In this document: piece after piece, positions 17,357-26,200 of the stretch | Layout: every line of letters starts with the position of its first letter | How positions within the stretch are numbered: position 1 is the stretch's first letter | Assembly: GCF_900155965.1 (NCBI RefSeq) | Contig: NZ_FTMG01000001.1 | Location: 310,001-374,000 of the forward strand | Direction of reading: 5' to 3' | DNA: 64,000 nt | Source: Mucilaginibacter lappiensis | Lineage (GTDB): Bacteria; Bacteroidota; Bacteroidia; Sphingobacteriales; Sphingobacteriaceae | Program-made: the position numbers and the translations under genes | The notes under the pieces: model-generated | The model's input: the letters and a program-made list of their open reading frames with translations, nothing else | Database searches by the model: none | Told to the model about the DNA's origin: nothing

Positions 17357-18298
17357 CTACCTCTCAAAGGGAACACGAACGTTAGAAAAGAAATCGGTTT
17401 TGTTCTCCTTCACGCTGGCCGCCATTTTAAGCTGCGCCTTGATTTTATCATTATAATCGTTAAACCCCTCATATATCGATGACCTGTCTGTAGCATAAGG
17501 TAAAGCCTTTATAAAATCTTTGCTGGCCGATTTACCCGCCTGATCGCGGTCAAAGTAAATATCCAGAGAAGAAAAGGCCTTTGCTTTGGTTATACCTTGA
17601 TGTAATAATGTCAACGTATTTAAGACGATAATGCTGTGATCTGCTTCCGGGTTCTCAAATCGCCAACTCAAAAAATTAATAAAACCCTCAAAGATTGCGG
17701 CTTTTTTAGTATTTCCAGGAATAACAGTAATGCCTTTGTGCCCCATACAACCTTTAAAGTAGCGATTGCGGACTTCCCATGAATTGTGTTCATTGAGCCA
17801 GCCTGCTGCAAAGTAGTGCTTACGAATTTCATTTTCATCTTCTATATAGTAATATACTTCACTCAGATAAAATTTTGCTACCGCAAAAACCCCGCGGCTT
17901 TTCAGATAATCTTTAATGGCAGGATGTCCACCTAATGGTTTCACCCGTTCCACGACATAGTGAACCTTAACAGGTTTACGCGGCCTTAAAATCCTTGGTT
18001 CAACCGGTTCGATCGAACAGACCTGTTGAATTTTTTTGACGACTTCGTTAAATCCTAAATTCTTCCAATAGGCTAAACCGAAGTCGATAATATTCCCGCC
18101 TTTCCCGGCTCCGTGGTCAAACCACACACCAAGATCATCATTTACGCTAAAGGAAGGGTTGGCATCGTCATCCCGCAACATACTAATGTACATTTTTTCA
18201 CGCCCCCGTTTGGGAATTGGTTGATACCCCAGACGGCTTAAAAGGTCAACAAGAGAGCCCTGTTCTTTGAGCTCCTTAGCAGTTAATAAATTAGACAT
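17357..18298 (-). CDS. toprim-domain primase-like protein of the ICE
   Basis: 313 residues. The N-terminal region (about 10-80) looks like a DnaG CHC2 domain (NPSFSVNDDLGVWFDHGAGKGGNIIDF) but lacks the zinc-binding cysteines. The C-terminal toprim domain has AAIFEGFINFLSW (catalytic Glu near 210) and LDIYFDRDQAG (DxD near 255). Such single-domain proteins are common next to mob genes in Bacteroidota elements. The probable role is primer synthesis on transferred DNA. It is the most upstream gene of the minus-strand transfer block; the 1.3 kb beyond it is non-coding. Confidence 0.85.
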   Translation of the reverse strand: MSNLLTAKELKEQGSLVDLLSRLGYQPIPKRGREKMYISMLRDDDANPSFSVNDDLGVWFDHGAGKGGNIIDFGLAYWKNLGFNEVVKKIQQVCSIEPVEPRILRPRKPVKVHYVVERVKPLGGHPAIKDYLKSRGVFAVAKFYLSEVYYYIEDENEIRKHYFAAGWLNEHNSWEVRNRYFKGCMGHKGITVIPGNTKKAAIFEGFINFLSWRFENPEADHSIIVLNTLTLLHQGITKAKAFSSLDIYFDRDQAGKSASKDFIKALPYATDRSSIYEGFNDYNDKIKAQLKMAASVKENKTDFFSNVRVPFER

Positions 18299-18811
18299 AG
18301 TTTATAGGTTTGGATTAAATAAAAGCCGGGTGGGAGAATGTTGTGCTAACTCTATAAATGCCGGCAACAAATAGAAAGACATTGGAAAAAAAAGATATTA
18401 TTTATGAAGTGTATGTTTTGTACCGGCAGCGGGTAACGAACCCGTAGAATTCACTTCTGCCAGTATTTAATTCGGGACTACTCACGTCAGTTTCTACAAA
18501 CCGGGCTATTCGCCTGCCTATGCGTTTTCGGAATTTTGATATGATCTCACCTTCGCAATATTTTCTACTTTCCGGTAGAATAATGTTTTGTCCCCTGATG
18601 TCAAATAACGATTTGATCAGCTAACTGATCGTGCATCGCTGCCAAGTGCAGGTCAGCCAAATGGCCGCTTGATGCATTAAAAGCATCAAATTGAAACCGG
18701 CAATCATTTTCAGAAAGTTGGAAGCAGTTTTGAATTTTGTTCATTGCTTTCCGGCGATCATCAAATCATGGAAGCAAATCACGTTTTTTGAGACACACGG
18801 AAACAGGGAAA

Positions 18812-18837
18812 GGGGGTGAAAGAAAACTTTCACCCCC
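18812..18837. other. strong GC-rich hairpin (GGGGGTGAAAG/CTTTCACCCCC)
   Basis: A perfect 11-bp inverted repeat with an AAAA loop: GGGGGTGAAAG at 18812-18822 and CTTTCACCCCC at 18827-18837. No T-run follows on either strand, so a classical intrinsic terminator is doubtful. It may act as a factor-independent stop, a processing site or a protein-binding dyad. Confidence 0.6.
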
Positions 18838-19051
18838 CAGGGATTTCATGAATAAAAAAAGGCACTAACGCTTATAAGAATACAATTGAAACAGAAAAAC
18901 CAGGATATAAAAACCAAATAATATATTGACTATCAATTCATTAAAATTTAACAACAATATCTTTTGAGTAAATTTTGAACTTCGGCCGATCCGAAAGGTG
19001 TTGGCTAATGGCTGAGAAAACAGTTTGTAATTATTTTGAAAATAAACTCAA

Positions 19052-19131
19052 TAGGCTATTTCCTGCTCGTCAATCCAAGCATTCGCGTCAAAGACATGTT
19101 ACGAATGGATTAAGAATACGTAGATAGCCTA
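19052..19131. other. nested dyad / possible structured element
   Basis: The outer arms TAGGCTAT (19052-19059) and ATAGCCTA (19124-19131) are perfect complements. Inside, AATC (19072-19075) plus CATTCG (19080-19085) pair with CGAATG plus GATT (19102-19111), with a 4-nt bulge. Together they could fold into one 80-nt two-level stem. No family is recognised. Confidence 0.35.
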
Positions 19132-19248
19132 AATGATATTTAACTTAAACGACTTCTACAAAAAGCGTTATTGATGATTCTAAAATCTTCTTTTCAAAAT
19201 CAGGATCGGTGACTTGTTGATTCATGCTTTGTTTTCAGGGGGGTATTA

Positions 19249-19378
19249 GGGTAGTGCGTTATTATGAACAATTTTCCATCCCTTAATGCAAATTCATGCA
19301 CGATCAAGGCGTAATCTCAAATGCCAACGCCCTAAAATCATCCTAAAACCCTAATTTATCCGATAATAAGCACTACCC
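19249..19378. repeat. imperfect 16/17-bp inverted repeat
   Basis: GGGTAGTGCGTTATTAT (19249-19265) and ATAATAAGCACTACCC (19363-19378) are inverted copies differing by one inserted base, with 97 bp between them. The spacer is AT-rich and has no open frame. It could be a small element relic or a recombinase or regulator site. Confidence 0.5.
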
Positions 19379-19544
19379 TTTTCTACCTGTTTTAGAGCTC
19401 TTAGTTGTGTTTACTTTGTTCCAGAATTTATAGCATAAGTCAATTTCCATTCACTAATCTCTTACTCGCTTTCGGGGTAATACAAAAAAGAAGGGCATTT
19501 GTGACAAAGAGTATTTTAATCAAATTGCGGGTTACGTACCTGCA

Positions 19545-19560
19545 GGTGGCTGAAGCCACC
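19545..19560 (+). promoter_or_regulatory. small hairpin in the leader of the MauE-like gene
   Basis: GGTGGC-TGAA-GCCACC, a perfect 6-bp stem with a tetraloop, ends 33 bp before the ATG at 19594. It may affect translation or mRNA stability of the mauE-DUF6520 pair; function is inference. Confidence 0.35.
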
Positions 19561-19593
19561 ATCTAATAATGATCCCACTCACAAACTTAGCTT

Positions 19594-20070
19594 ATGGAAA
19601 GTAGAGCATTAAAAATACAGCGATTTCATTTATCAGACGTTTCAAGGGAAAGAATGGTTACCGGTATCAAGTTGATTTGTATGTTTTTATTCCTGTATAC
19701 CGCATATGCGAAAATAGTCGATCACGAGCGTTTTTTAAACGGTTTGAAAAACGTGCATATCATTACTGGATTAGCCGTGTATATATCCTGGTTTGTTCCG
19801 TTGAGTGAAATCCTGACATTTTTTTTGTTATTAGTTCCACAAACTTTAAAATGGGGCTTTTATGCCTTCATTACGCTTATGACCATTTTTACAGGTTATA
19901 TAATAAGTGCGCTGCTTTTGGAAAAAAAGCTCCCATGTCATTGTGGCGGGGTCATCGAAAAGTTGAGCTGGACCCAGCACTTATGGTTTAATCTCGCATT
20001 TATACTTCTTGCCATAATTGCTGTTTGGCTTTTTAAATCAAAACAAAATTTTAATAATTACAAAAGATGA
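19594..20070 (+). CDS. MauE/DoxX-family redox-associated membrane protein
   Basis: 158 residues with four predicted membrane helices (about 22-42, 58-80, 88-110 and 130-150). A CHCGG motif (Cys115, Cys117) sits in the loop between helices 3 and 4. MauE/DoxX-type proteins with this motif are thought to support disulfide chemistry in the envelope. It is coupled by a 4-bp ATGA overlap to the small secreted Cys-containing protein downstream and stands opposite a thioredoxin-like gene, which supports a thiol-redox role. Methylamine metabolism itself is not indicated. Confidence 0.8.
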   Translation: MESRALKIQRFHLSDVSRERMVTGIKLICMFLFLYTAYAKIVDHERFLNGLKNVHIITGLAVYISWFVPLSEILTFFLLLVPQTLKWGFYAFITLMTIFTGYIISALLLEKKLPCHCGGVIEKLSWTQHLWFNLAFILLAIIAVWLFKSKQNFNNYKR

Positions 20071-20372
20071 AAAACATCAAACAAATCGCTTTAGGCCTGG
20101 TAGTAGGCGCTTTAGCAATCGGATTTAGTTCGTTCACTGCAGTGCGTAAATTACCTCCTCAAACTTTCGAGTTTGTACATTTAGCGCACACGACTTCTAA
20201 CCTCCGGACTGACTATGTTTACAGGTCAGCCCCTGTCGGATGCGATAACTCGGTTAATAATTGCACTTCTTTATGGACCGAAAACATTACCGGAACTCCG
20301 GCAGAGGGTGACAACCCAATTCCAAGTGCATCCCAGGGTGCTATTACTTTGGGTGATTATAAAGGACAGTAA
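20067..20372 (+). CDS. small exported peptide, DUF6520-like
   Basis: 101 residues with a signal peptide (about 1-25, ending SSFTA). The short mature part carries exactly two cysteines (Cys59 and Cys66, C-x6-C) and a Gly/Asn/Ser/Pro-rich tail. Such DUF6520-type peptides are frequent in Sphingobacteriaceae next to MauE-like genes. It starts within the mauE-like stop (ATGA) and ends at a bidirectional terminator. The two cysteines could form a disulfide through the neighbouring redox proteins; the function of the peptide is unknown. Confidence 0.7.
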   Translation: MKNIKQIALGLVVGALAIGFSSFTAVRKLPPQTFEFVHLAHTTSNLRTDYVYRSAPVGCDNSVNNCTSLWTENITGTPAEGDNPIPSASQGAITLGDYKGQ

Positions 20373-20380
20373 CCATCATG

Positions 20381-20416
20381 AAATAGCACTGAGGTTATTT
20401 AACCTGAGTGCTATTT
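20381..20416. terminator. bidirectional hairpin between convergent DUF6520 and TlpA genes
   Basis: AAATAGCACTGAGGTT (20381-20396) pairs with AACCTGAGTGCTATTT (20401-20416) with one mismatch and an ATTT loop. The A-rich 5' and T-rich 3' arm ends serve both strands. It overlaps the last codons of the TlpA-like gene and lies 9 bp after the DUF6520-type stop, so it would end both transcripts. Confidence 0.75.
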
Positions 20417-21774
20417 ATTGTCTTATCTTCCTTAAAAACCAATACATCTGTCATCCGATCAGCCGCTATAAATTTCAGTTTATATTTTTCCAATTCTTTA
20501 TTTACGGCATTGACATCAAGCATACTGCAGTTTAAAATTAAATCCACATTTCCGTTCATTTTTGTTTCGTCAAAAACCGCCCTTTCCGAATTTTGCCAGA
20601 AATAACCCTCCAATAAAGCTATAAAATGGCTTAAAGGCATATTGTGCTGAGTATATGAATACGCATTGTGTTTTTCGAAGGGCGTACCTCCGGTTGTCTT
20701 TAAGCTGCCGTTTTGGACCGTTTCGATAAGCACATCGCTTGACAACATACGTTTTTCCAAACCAACGGATAATTTAAAAGGTTTGCCGAAGTACCTGTCC
20801 AGATCTTCCGCTAATAAAGCGTATTTATCTTTCCATTTCCTGGCCGATTTCCAGATTAATTCATATGTATATCCGTTTGTTACTAACCATGCATCAAAAG
20901 GAGATCCATGTAATGGTGAAGTTATCTTGTTGTATAAAACGGAATCTTTAATTTCAACCGCATACCTACTTTTACCCCAGAATAATAATGGTGATTTATT
21001 ATACTTCAATCCCCAATAAAGTCTGTAAAAATTTAATATGGGTGCATTTGTAGCTACAAAATGGCTGGAATCAAAGTACATTTTAGACACAACATTGGGA
21101 ACATATCCATCGAGGATTGATTGATATAAAATTTGATTATCAAGTATCGGCTCTACATGAGTTGAACTGTCATCTTCTTCTGTTTTAAAAGGAATGCCGG
21201 TAACAAAAATTGTTTTGTTGAAATCAACTTCTCGCTTGAGTTCTCCAATGGTATTTTTTATTCCCGGAGTTACTCCGTCAATTGCTAATCGAATATTCTT
21301 TTCATTGATTTCTTTACTTTCAGTAGTGGCTATTACAGTACCGTTTTTGTCGATCCAGACATAATATGGAATAGAACCGTGCACAAAAAGACTATTTAGA
21401 ATCTTGTCATTGATCACAGAGGATATGCTAATGTGTTTTACTGATTTGAGCCTTGTTAAAAATGCCGCGGCCATTGTTTTATCTTCGTAGGTCACCGGCA
21501 ATATTTCAACCTCACCCGCGAATTTCTTCTGTAGAGAATCGGTCTTAGGCAACATGGCTACGCAAGGGCTACACCAGGTTGCCCAGAAGTCAAGAATTAA
21601 TAATTTGCCTTTAAAATCCGAAAGTTTGGTAGAGGTCGTTTTATAATTTAAAACATCTTTGATAATGATATCGGGGACTTTGTCACCTATGGCCAGCGGT
21701 TTTGTTTGCGCATTGCTGTTCGATGCAAAATTTGTTAATAATAAAAATAGTACTGCTAATAGATTATTTCTCAT
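20395..21774 (-). CDS. TlpA-like thioredoxin with C-terminal DUF3738-like domain
   Basis: 459 residues. Signal peptide (about 1-22), then a TlpA/AhpC-TSA thioredoxin fold with WCSPC at 67-71 and a cis-Pro region near GSIPYYVW. The C-terminal half (about 200-459) is not thioredoxin; its end (DETKMNGNVDLIL... LEKYKLKFIAADRMTDVLVFKE) resembles DUF3738 domains found fused to TlpA in Bacteroidota. Predicted periplasmic or lipid-facing thiol reductase. It is the last gene of the susC-susD-tlpA operon (30 bp after susD). Confidence 0.82.
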   Translation of the reverse strand: MRNNLLAVLFLLLTNFASNSNAQTKPLAIGDKVPDIIIKDVLNYKTTSTKLSDFKGKLLILDFWATWCSPCVAMLPKTDSLQKKFAGEVEILPVTYEDKTMAAAFLTRLKSVKHISISSVINDKILNSLFVHGSIPYYVWIDKNGTVIATTESKEINEKNIRLAIDGVTPGIKNTIGELKREVDFNKTIFVTGIPFKTEEDDSSTHVEPILDNQILYQSILDGYVPNVVSKMYFDSSHFVATNAPILNFYRLYWGLKYNKSPLLFWGKSRYAVEIKDSVLYNKITSPLHGSPFDAWLVTNGYTYELIWKSARKWKDKYALLAEDLDRYFGKPFKLSVGLEKRMLSSDVLIETVQNGSLKTTGGTPFEKHNAYSYTQHNMPLSHFIALLEGYFWQNSERAVFDETKMNGNVDLILNCSMLDVNAVNKELEKYKLKFIAADRMTDVLVFKEDKTINSTQVK

Positions 21775-21804
21775 CTTGTTTATATATAATGGTTTAATTA
21801 AAAT

Positions 21805-23202
21805 TTATCTGGGATTTTGTTGTAATCCACTTAAGGCTATTTCATCGGGTGGTATAGGAAAGACGTACAGATTGCTATTGGGTGGCAACGAATATGTTTG
21901 TCCGTTAAAAACCCGGGTAAGAGTAATCGCGGTAGCCGCATCTTTATTCAATCGCTTTAAATCCTCCCATCTAAGTCCTCTAAAGACTAGCTCTTTTCTT
22001 CGCTCCGTCAATATCTGGGATAATGCATCGGTACTATTTCCGGCAGTATAGGGAACAAAAGTTCCGGTGACCCACCTGCTTTTTAAGAGGGTATTGAGAT
22101 CCTGCATGGCCATAGTGAAGTTATTTGCCCTGGCAAAGCATTCCGCTCTTGTTAAGTACATTTCGTTGGTTGTGATCCCTCCAAAAAGTGAAGACGGATC
22201 GCCACTATAGGATCCTTTAGAGGTAACTATGCCAGATACTGTCTTATAATAAACAGCCTTCCTCAAGTCGTTGGAACTGTATGATTTATATAGAATGGAG
22301 TCTACAATCAGCCTTGGACTGCTGTTATTGAAAGCGGAATAGCTCCCCAGTTGATGGTGATAAATGACCTCTGCGCTAAATCTGGGAATCGGGCTGCTAT
22401 TATTTGTTGCCAACTGGTTAAAATCCAACAATTTATTAGTGAGCTGTAGCGATGAATCGGCATATAATAACGCCCTGCTATAATTACTTTGGGATAAATA
22501 CACCCGGCTTAACAGGCCGTATACCGCCGCTTTGCAGGGCCTTGTGGGATACAAAGAAGAAACAGGCAGCAATGGTTTGGCCAAACTTAGGTCACTTAAA
22601 ATTTGATCGTAAGTCGCCTGTATGGTCGCTCTAACAGATTTGACAGTGATATCCGCATTTGTCCTCAAAGGGATTCCCGGGTCCGTCTTGGCTGTAGCCG
22701 GATCATACGCTTTTGCAAACTCTTCAACTAGGCCTAAAAAGTCATAGGCCCGATAAAATAAGGCGGTACCTTTTACATTATTCCAACTGGTCTTACTTGA
22801 AGCATTGTAAGGTATTTTGGCAATACCATCTAAAACGATGTCTTCATTTAATATCCGTTGATACCCATCAGTCCAGTCATAACTTTTTTGACCGGCAAAT
22901 AAATCAGGGCTCCATATATAGGCATTTCTTTCCTGTGGCGTACTCAATGCTTGCCAGGCGGTATATGACAGATAAAAGTCGCCGGCCCCCACTTCGTTTA
23001 AACTTGGCTGATTAAAATTAAAGAGTGTATTTGCCGTATTGTTATCTAAAAGGGCCTGGTAGTCCGTAATCGTGCTTGGTACAACCAAGGCCAAATTTGG
23101 TTTTGCATCCAGAAAGTCCTTTTTACAGGAGAATTGAATTAAGACGACAGCCAAAAAAGCAGCTTCTATGCTCTTTTTCAAATATTTGTTCGTTGATTTC
23201 AT
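21805..23202 (-). CDS. susD: SusD/RagB-family nutrient-binding lipoprotein
   Basis: 465 residues with a lipoprotein signal peptide ending in a lipobox-type FSC (Cys at about 26, then KKDFLD). Then the usual SusD N-terminal block (KPNLALVVPSTITDYQALLDN), helical TPR-like repeats (FYRAYDFLGLVEEFAKAYDP, YGLLSRVYLSQSNYSRALLYADS) and the ending LTERRKELVFRGLRWEDLKRLN. It partners the SusC porin 14 bp upstream to take up a ligand at the outer membrane. The substrate cannot be read from sequence; there is no glycoside hydrolase nearby. Confidence 0.93.
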   Translation of the reverse strand: MKSTNKYLKKSIEAAFLAVVLIQFSCKKDFLDAKPNLALVVPSTITDYQALLDNNTANTLFNFNQPSLNEVGAGDFYLSYTAWQALSTPQERNAYIWSPDLFAGQKSYDWTDGYQRILNEDIVLDGIAKIPYNASSKTSWNNVKGTALFYRAYDFLGLVEEFAKAYDPATAKTDPGIPLRTNADITVKSVRATIQATYDQILSDLSLAKPLLPVSSLYPTRPCKAAVYGLLSRVYLSQSNYSRALLYADSSLQLTNKLLDFNQLATNNSSPIPRFSAEVIYHHQLGSYSAFNNSSPRLIVDSILYKSYSSNDLRKAVYYKTVSGIVTSKGSYSGDPSSLFGGITTNEMYLTRAECFARANNFTMAMQDLNTLLKSRWVTGTFVPYTAGNSTDALSQILTERRKELVFRGLRWEDLKRLNKDAATAITLTRVFNGQTYSLPPNSNLYVFPIPPDEIALSGLQQNPR

Positions 23203-23216
23203 CGTGGAAATTTTAA

Positions 23217-26200
23217 TTAGAGATTTGCTTTTACGCCTAATGAAATAGATTTTGGTGAAGGATATCCAGTTGGATAATCAGGATCCAGGTTGAGCTTATT
23301 GGCTCTCCAGAGTATGCCGATATTATTAGCGTATAGGTATACCTGGATATTAAACGGAAGATTTCGGTATACCCTCTTATCGAAGGTATAGTTCAGGCTA
23401 ACATCCTGTAACCTGATATTATCACCTTTAACAACAGTAGCATCAGAATATTGGTAGAATACATCTCTGCTTGAATTAGCGGGATATACCATTGATGGTA
23501 CGTTGGTGACCTTTTCGTCACCTGGCTTTTGCCATCGTTGTGCATATTCCTTGTTTCCTCCTAACCAGTTGTTAAATAAATTGGTGTAGTTGAGCGCGCT
23601 TTTTCTGAAAAAGTAATCGAATTTATAACTGATATTAAAATTTAAAGAGAAGTCTTTGTATACCAATCTATTATTGATACTGCCGAAATATTGGGGACGG
23701 GCAGGCCCGTTGTATACTAGATCATTTTTTGAGGCGGGTTGGATTAGCGTGCCGTAATCTTTACTTATTTTACCATTTATATAGCCTTGCGGATCGCCAT
23801 TAGTCGGGTCTAGGCCTGCCCAGCGGTAACTCCAGACTCCGTATACTGGGTAACCAACAATGGGGTATATATTACCGCTTGCGCCATCAGCTGTAATTAA
23901 TGAGGATGCAATGCTTGGCGCATTATACGTCGTTACCTTATCCCGGGCATGGCTGAACAATAACGTAGTAAACCATTTGAAATTTCCATCAATATTCGTT
24001 GAAGTCACTTGAATATCAAAACCGCTGCCCTTCATATTCGCGAAATTGCCTTCAATGGTTGTTAAGCCAACACTTGGCGCAACGGACTCATTGCCAATAA
24101 TATCTTTGCCGTTCTTTACGAAATACTCGAAGCTCCCGGAGAGCCAGTTGTCTTTAAGCCCAAAATCCAATCCAAAATTTGCTATTCCCGCCTTCTCCCA
24201 TCTTAATTGCGGATCTCCGACATTCGCTATGTAAGCCTGTGGTAAATGTGTTAAAGAACTATTTATGGGATAATATTGGAAGGTTGTAACCCCAGTTATA
24301 TTCTGATTTAAATTACCGTTATAACCATAAGTAGCGCGTAAATGCAAGACGGGAAGCCATGCCGAATGATAAAACTGTTCTTTGTCCACATCCCATTTCC
24401 CTCCCACAGACCATAATGGAACGGACTTTAAGTTTGTTGAGACACCAAAATAATTCGACCCGTCAATTCGGGCGCTTGCCGAAAACGTATATTTCTTAGC
24501 ATAGGTGTAAGCAGCGTTACCAAAATACGAACGCAGACGGGTAAGTGCACCTGAAATCCCGCCCCCATTTGGTATTGGACTATAACTTAATCCTCCCGGA
24601 TTTAAAGGAAAATAATCCACCAGGTCTACCGCGGTGCTGTTACCTGTTTTAGGATCGTATCCGTATACACTCGCACTAGTATTGCCGTCTGTTTTGGCTT
24701 GACTTTGTTCTATTCCTGCAATCGCATTCACTTCGCTGTTGCTCCAACTTCCAGCGTAATTCAGCTGGCCTCTTGCGTTATAAGCCGTAACAGTCGTTAA
24801 AGATTGGGACAGCACCCCACCCAGGGGGACATAATTATAATTGACAATACCTTTCGCATCTACGCTTGCAAATTGATTGATAAAATTTCTTGTAGTGTAG
24901 GTTTCCTGACTTTCAAAGTCCCTAAAATTGCTGGTATACTGTTCATATTGATATTTTATATCCAGGCTAAGTCCTTTGATAACTGTATATTTTAAACTTG
25001 GAGATAAGCGGATATCTCCATATTTCGTAGTATTGTCGCTAAGCCCAAGATCAGTAAGCGGGGCATACGACCAATCAAGGTACCCCATGGAAGGAGCTAC
25101 TTTGACAAATGCAGGATTTAAATTTTTAGTAATCGTTAACGGATTTCCCGCAGCATCAGCCAATTGCGCATACGGGTAGATATTGCCCTGGAGCACATTA
25201 GAAATGGTATTGTCAGTTTTGGTATTGGATTGATTATAATTTAAGCCTACGGCTACTTGTAAGTTTTTTATAGGGTTAAATGCGATGTTAGAATTTACAG
25301 TCAGCCTATTAAATTTATTGTCTTTTTGAGTGGGAAGGTCATTGTCGTAGCCTGTTGAAAAATAATAGCTTGTTTTTGTATCACCACCTTTTATATTGAC
25401 GGAATATTGCTGATTTACAGCACGCTGGTACAAATATTTTGACATATCATTTAACAGATCATTCTTACCCAATGCGTCAATTTGTGATGAGGCCATCGCT
25501 GAAGAAATGGCTCCGCCTCTTTGCTGTGCTAAGATTTCAACGACAGGCGATATAAATGGATAACTAGTCGTATTGGAGAGGTCCGTGTCATATTTCCCCT
25601 TTTGAAACAGGAACTTTTCCACACCGATATAGTCGGCTGAACTCATGTATTGCGAATTGTAATGGAGATCAGGCTTTTGAAAGACAGTGACATTGGAATT
25701 AAAGGACACGCTGAGGGGTTGATTGAGTTTTCCCTTTTTGGTTGTAATTACAATTACTCCGTTACCTGCTTTAACTCCCCATATAGATGCTGCGGCAGCG
25801 TCTTTTAAAACGGTTATATTTTCTACATCATTTGGATTTATGTTATTAATATCTCCGCTGTAAGGAAAATTATCTATTACAATCAGAGGCTGGTCATTTG
25901 CGAAAATGGTGGAACGTCCACGGATGCTTAAGTCCAGTTGCCCATTTTGGGTATTGGTTGTATTTCTGTTAAAAAGTAATCCGCTGGTTATCCCGTCTAA
26001 CTTGGAGATTATATCAGTAGCAACCCGGCTATCGTACATTTCCTTTAAAGGTTGCGCAAATGAGCCTGTAACCCTTTCTCTGGGTAATGTTTGATACCCT
26101 GTTGAAACCACGTTAACCACGTCCAATTTGGAATCATCCAAGTTCAAAGCGATGGTCAGATAATTTAAATCATTACCTACAGTTATTTCTTTTGTCCTGT

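Larger units (their letters stand above)
18299..19593. other. 1.3-kb strip without a convincing gene, rich in dyads
   Basis: No frame gives a convincing protein. It contains a perfect 11-bp hairpin (18812-18837), a nested dyad (19052-19131), a 16/17-bp imperfect inverted repeat with GGGTAGTGC arms (19249-19265/19363-19378) and a small hairpin (19545-19560). A possible frameshifted relic on the minus strand spans 18402-18744. The strip separates the transfer operon from a chromosomal-type SusCD locus, so an element boundary or the element control region could lie here; no tRNA or integrase is seen. Confidence 0.6.

Noticed and set aside
18422..18465. tRNA-like CGGGTAACGAACCCG stem with GGCAG/CTGCC arms
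   Set aside because: The loop is five bases, not a T-loop, no acceptor or anticodon arm can be built, and it lies within the possible frameshifted frame.
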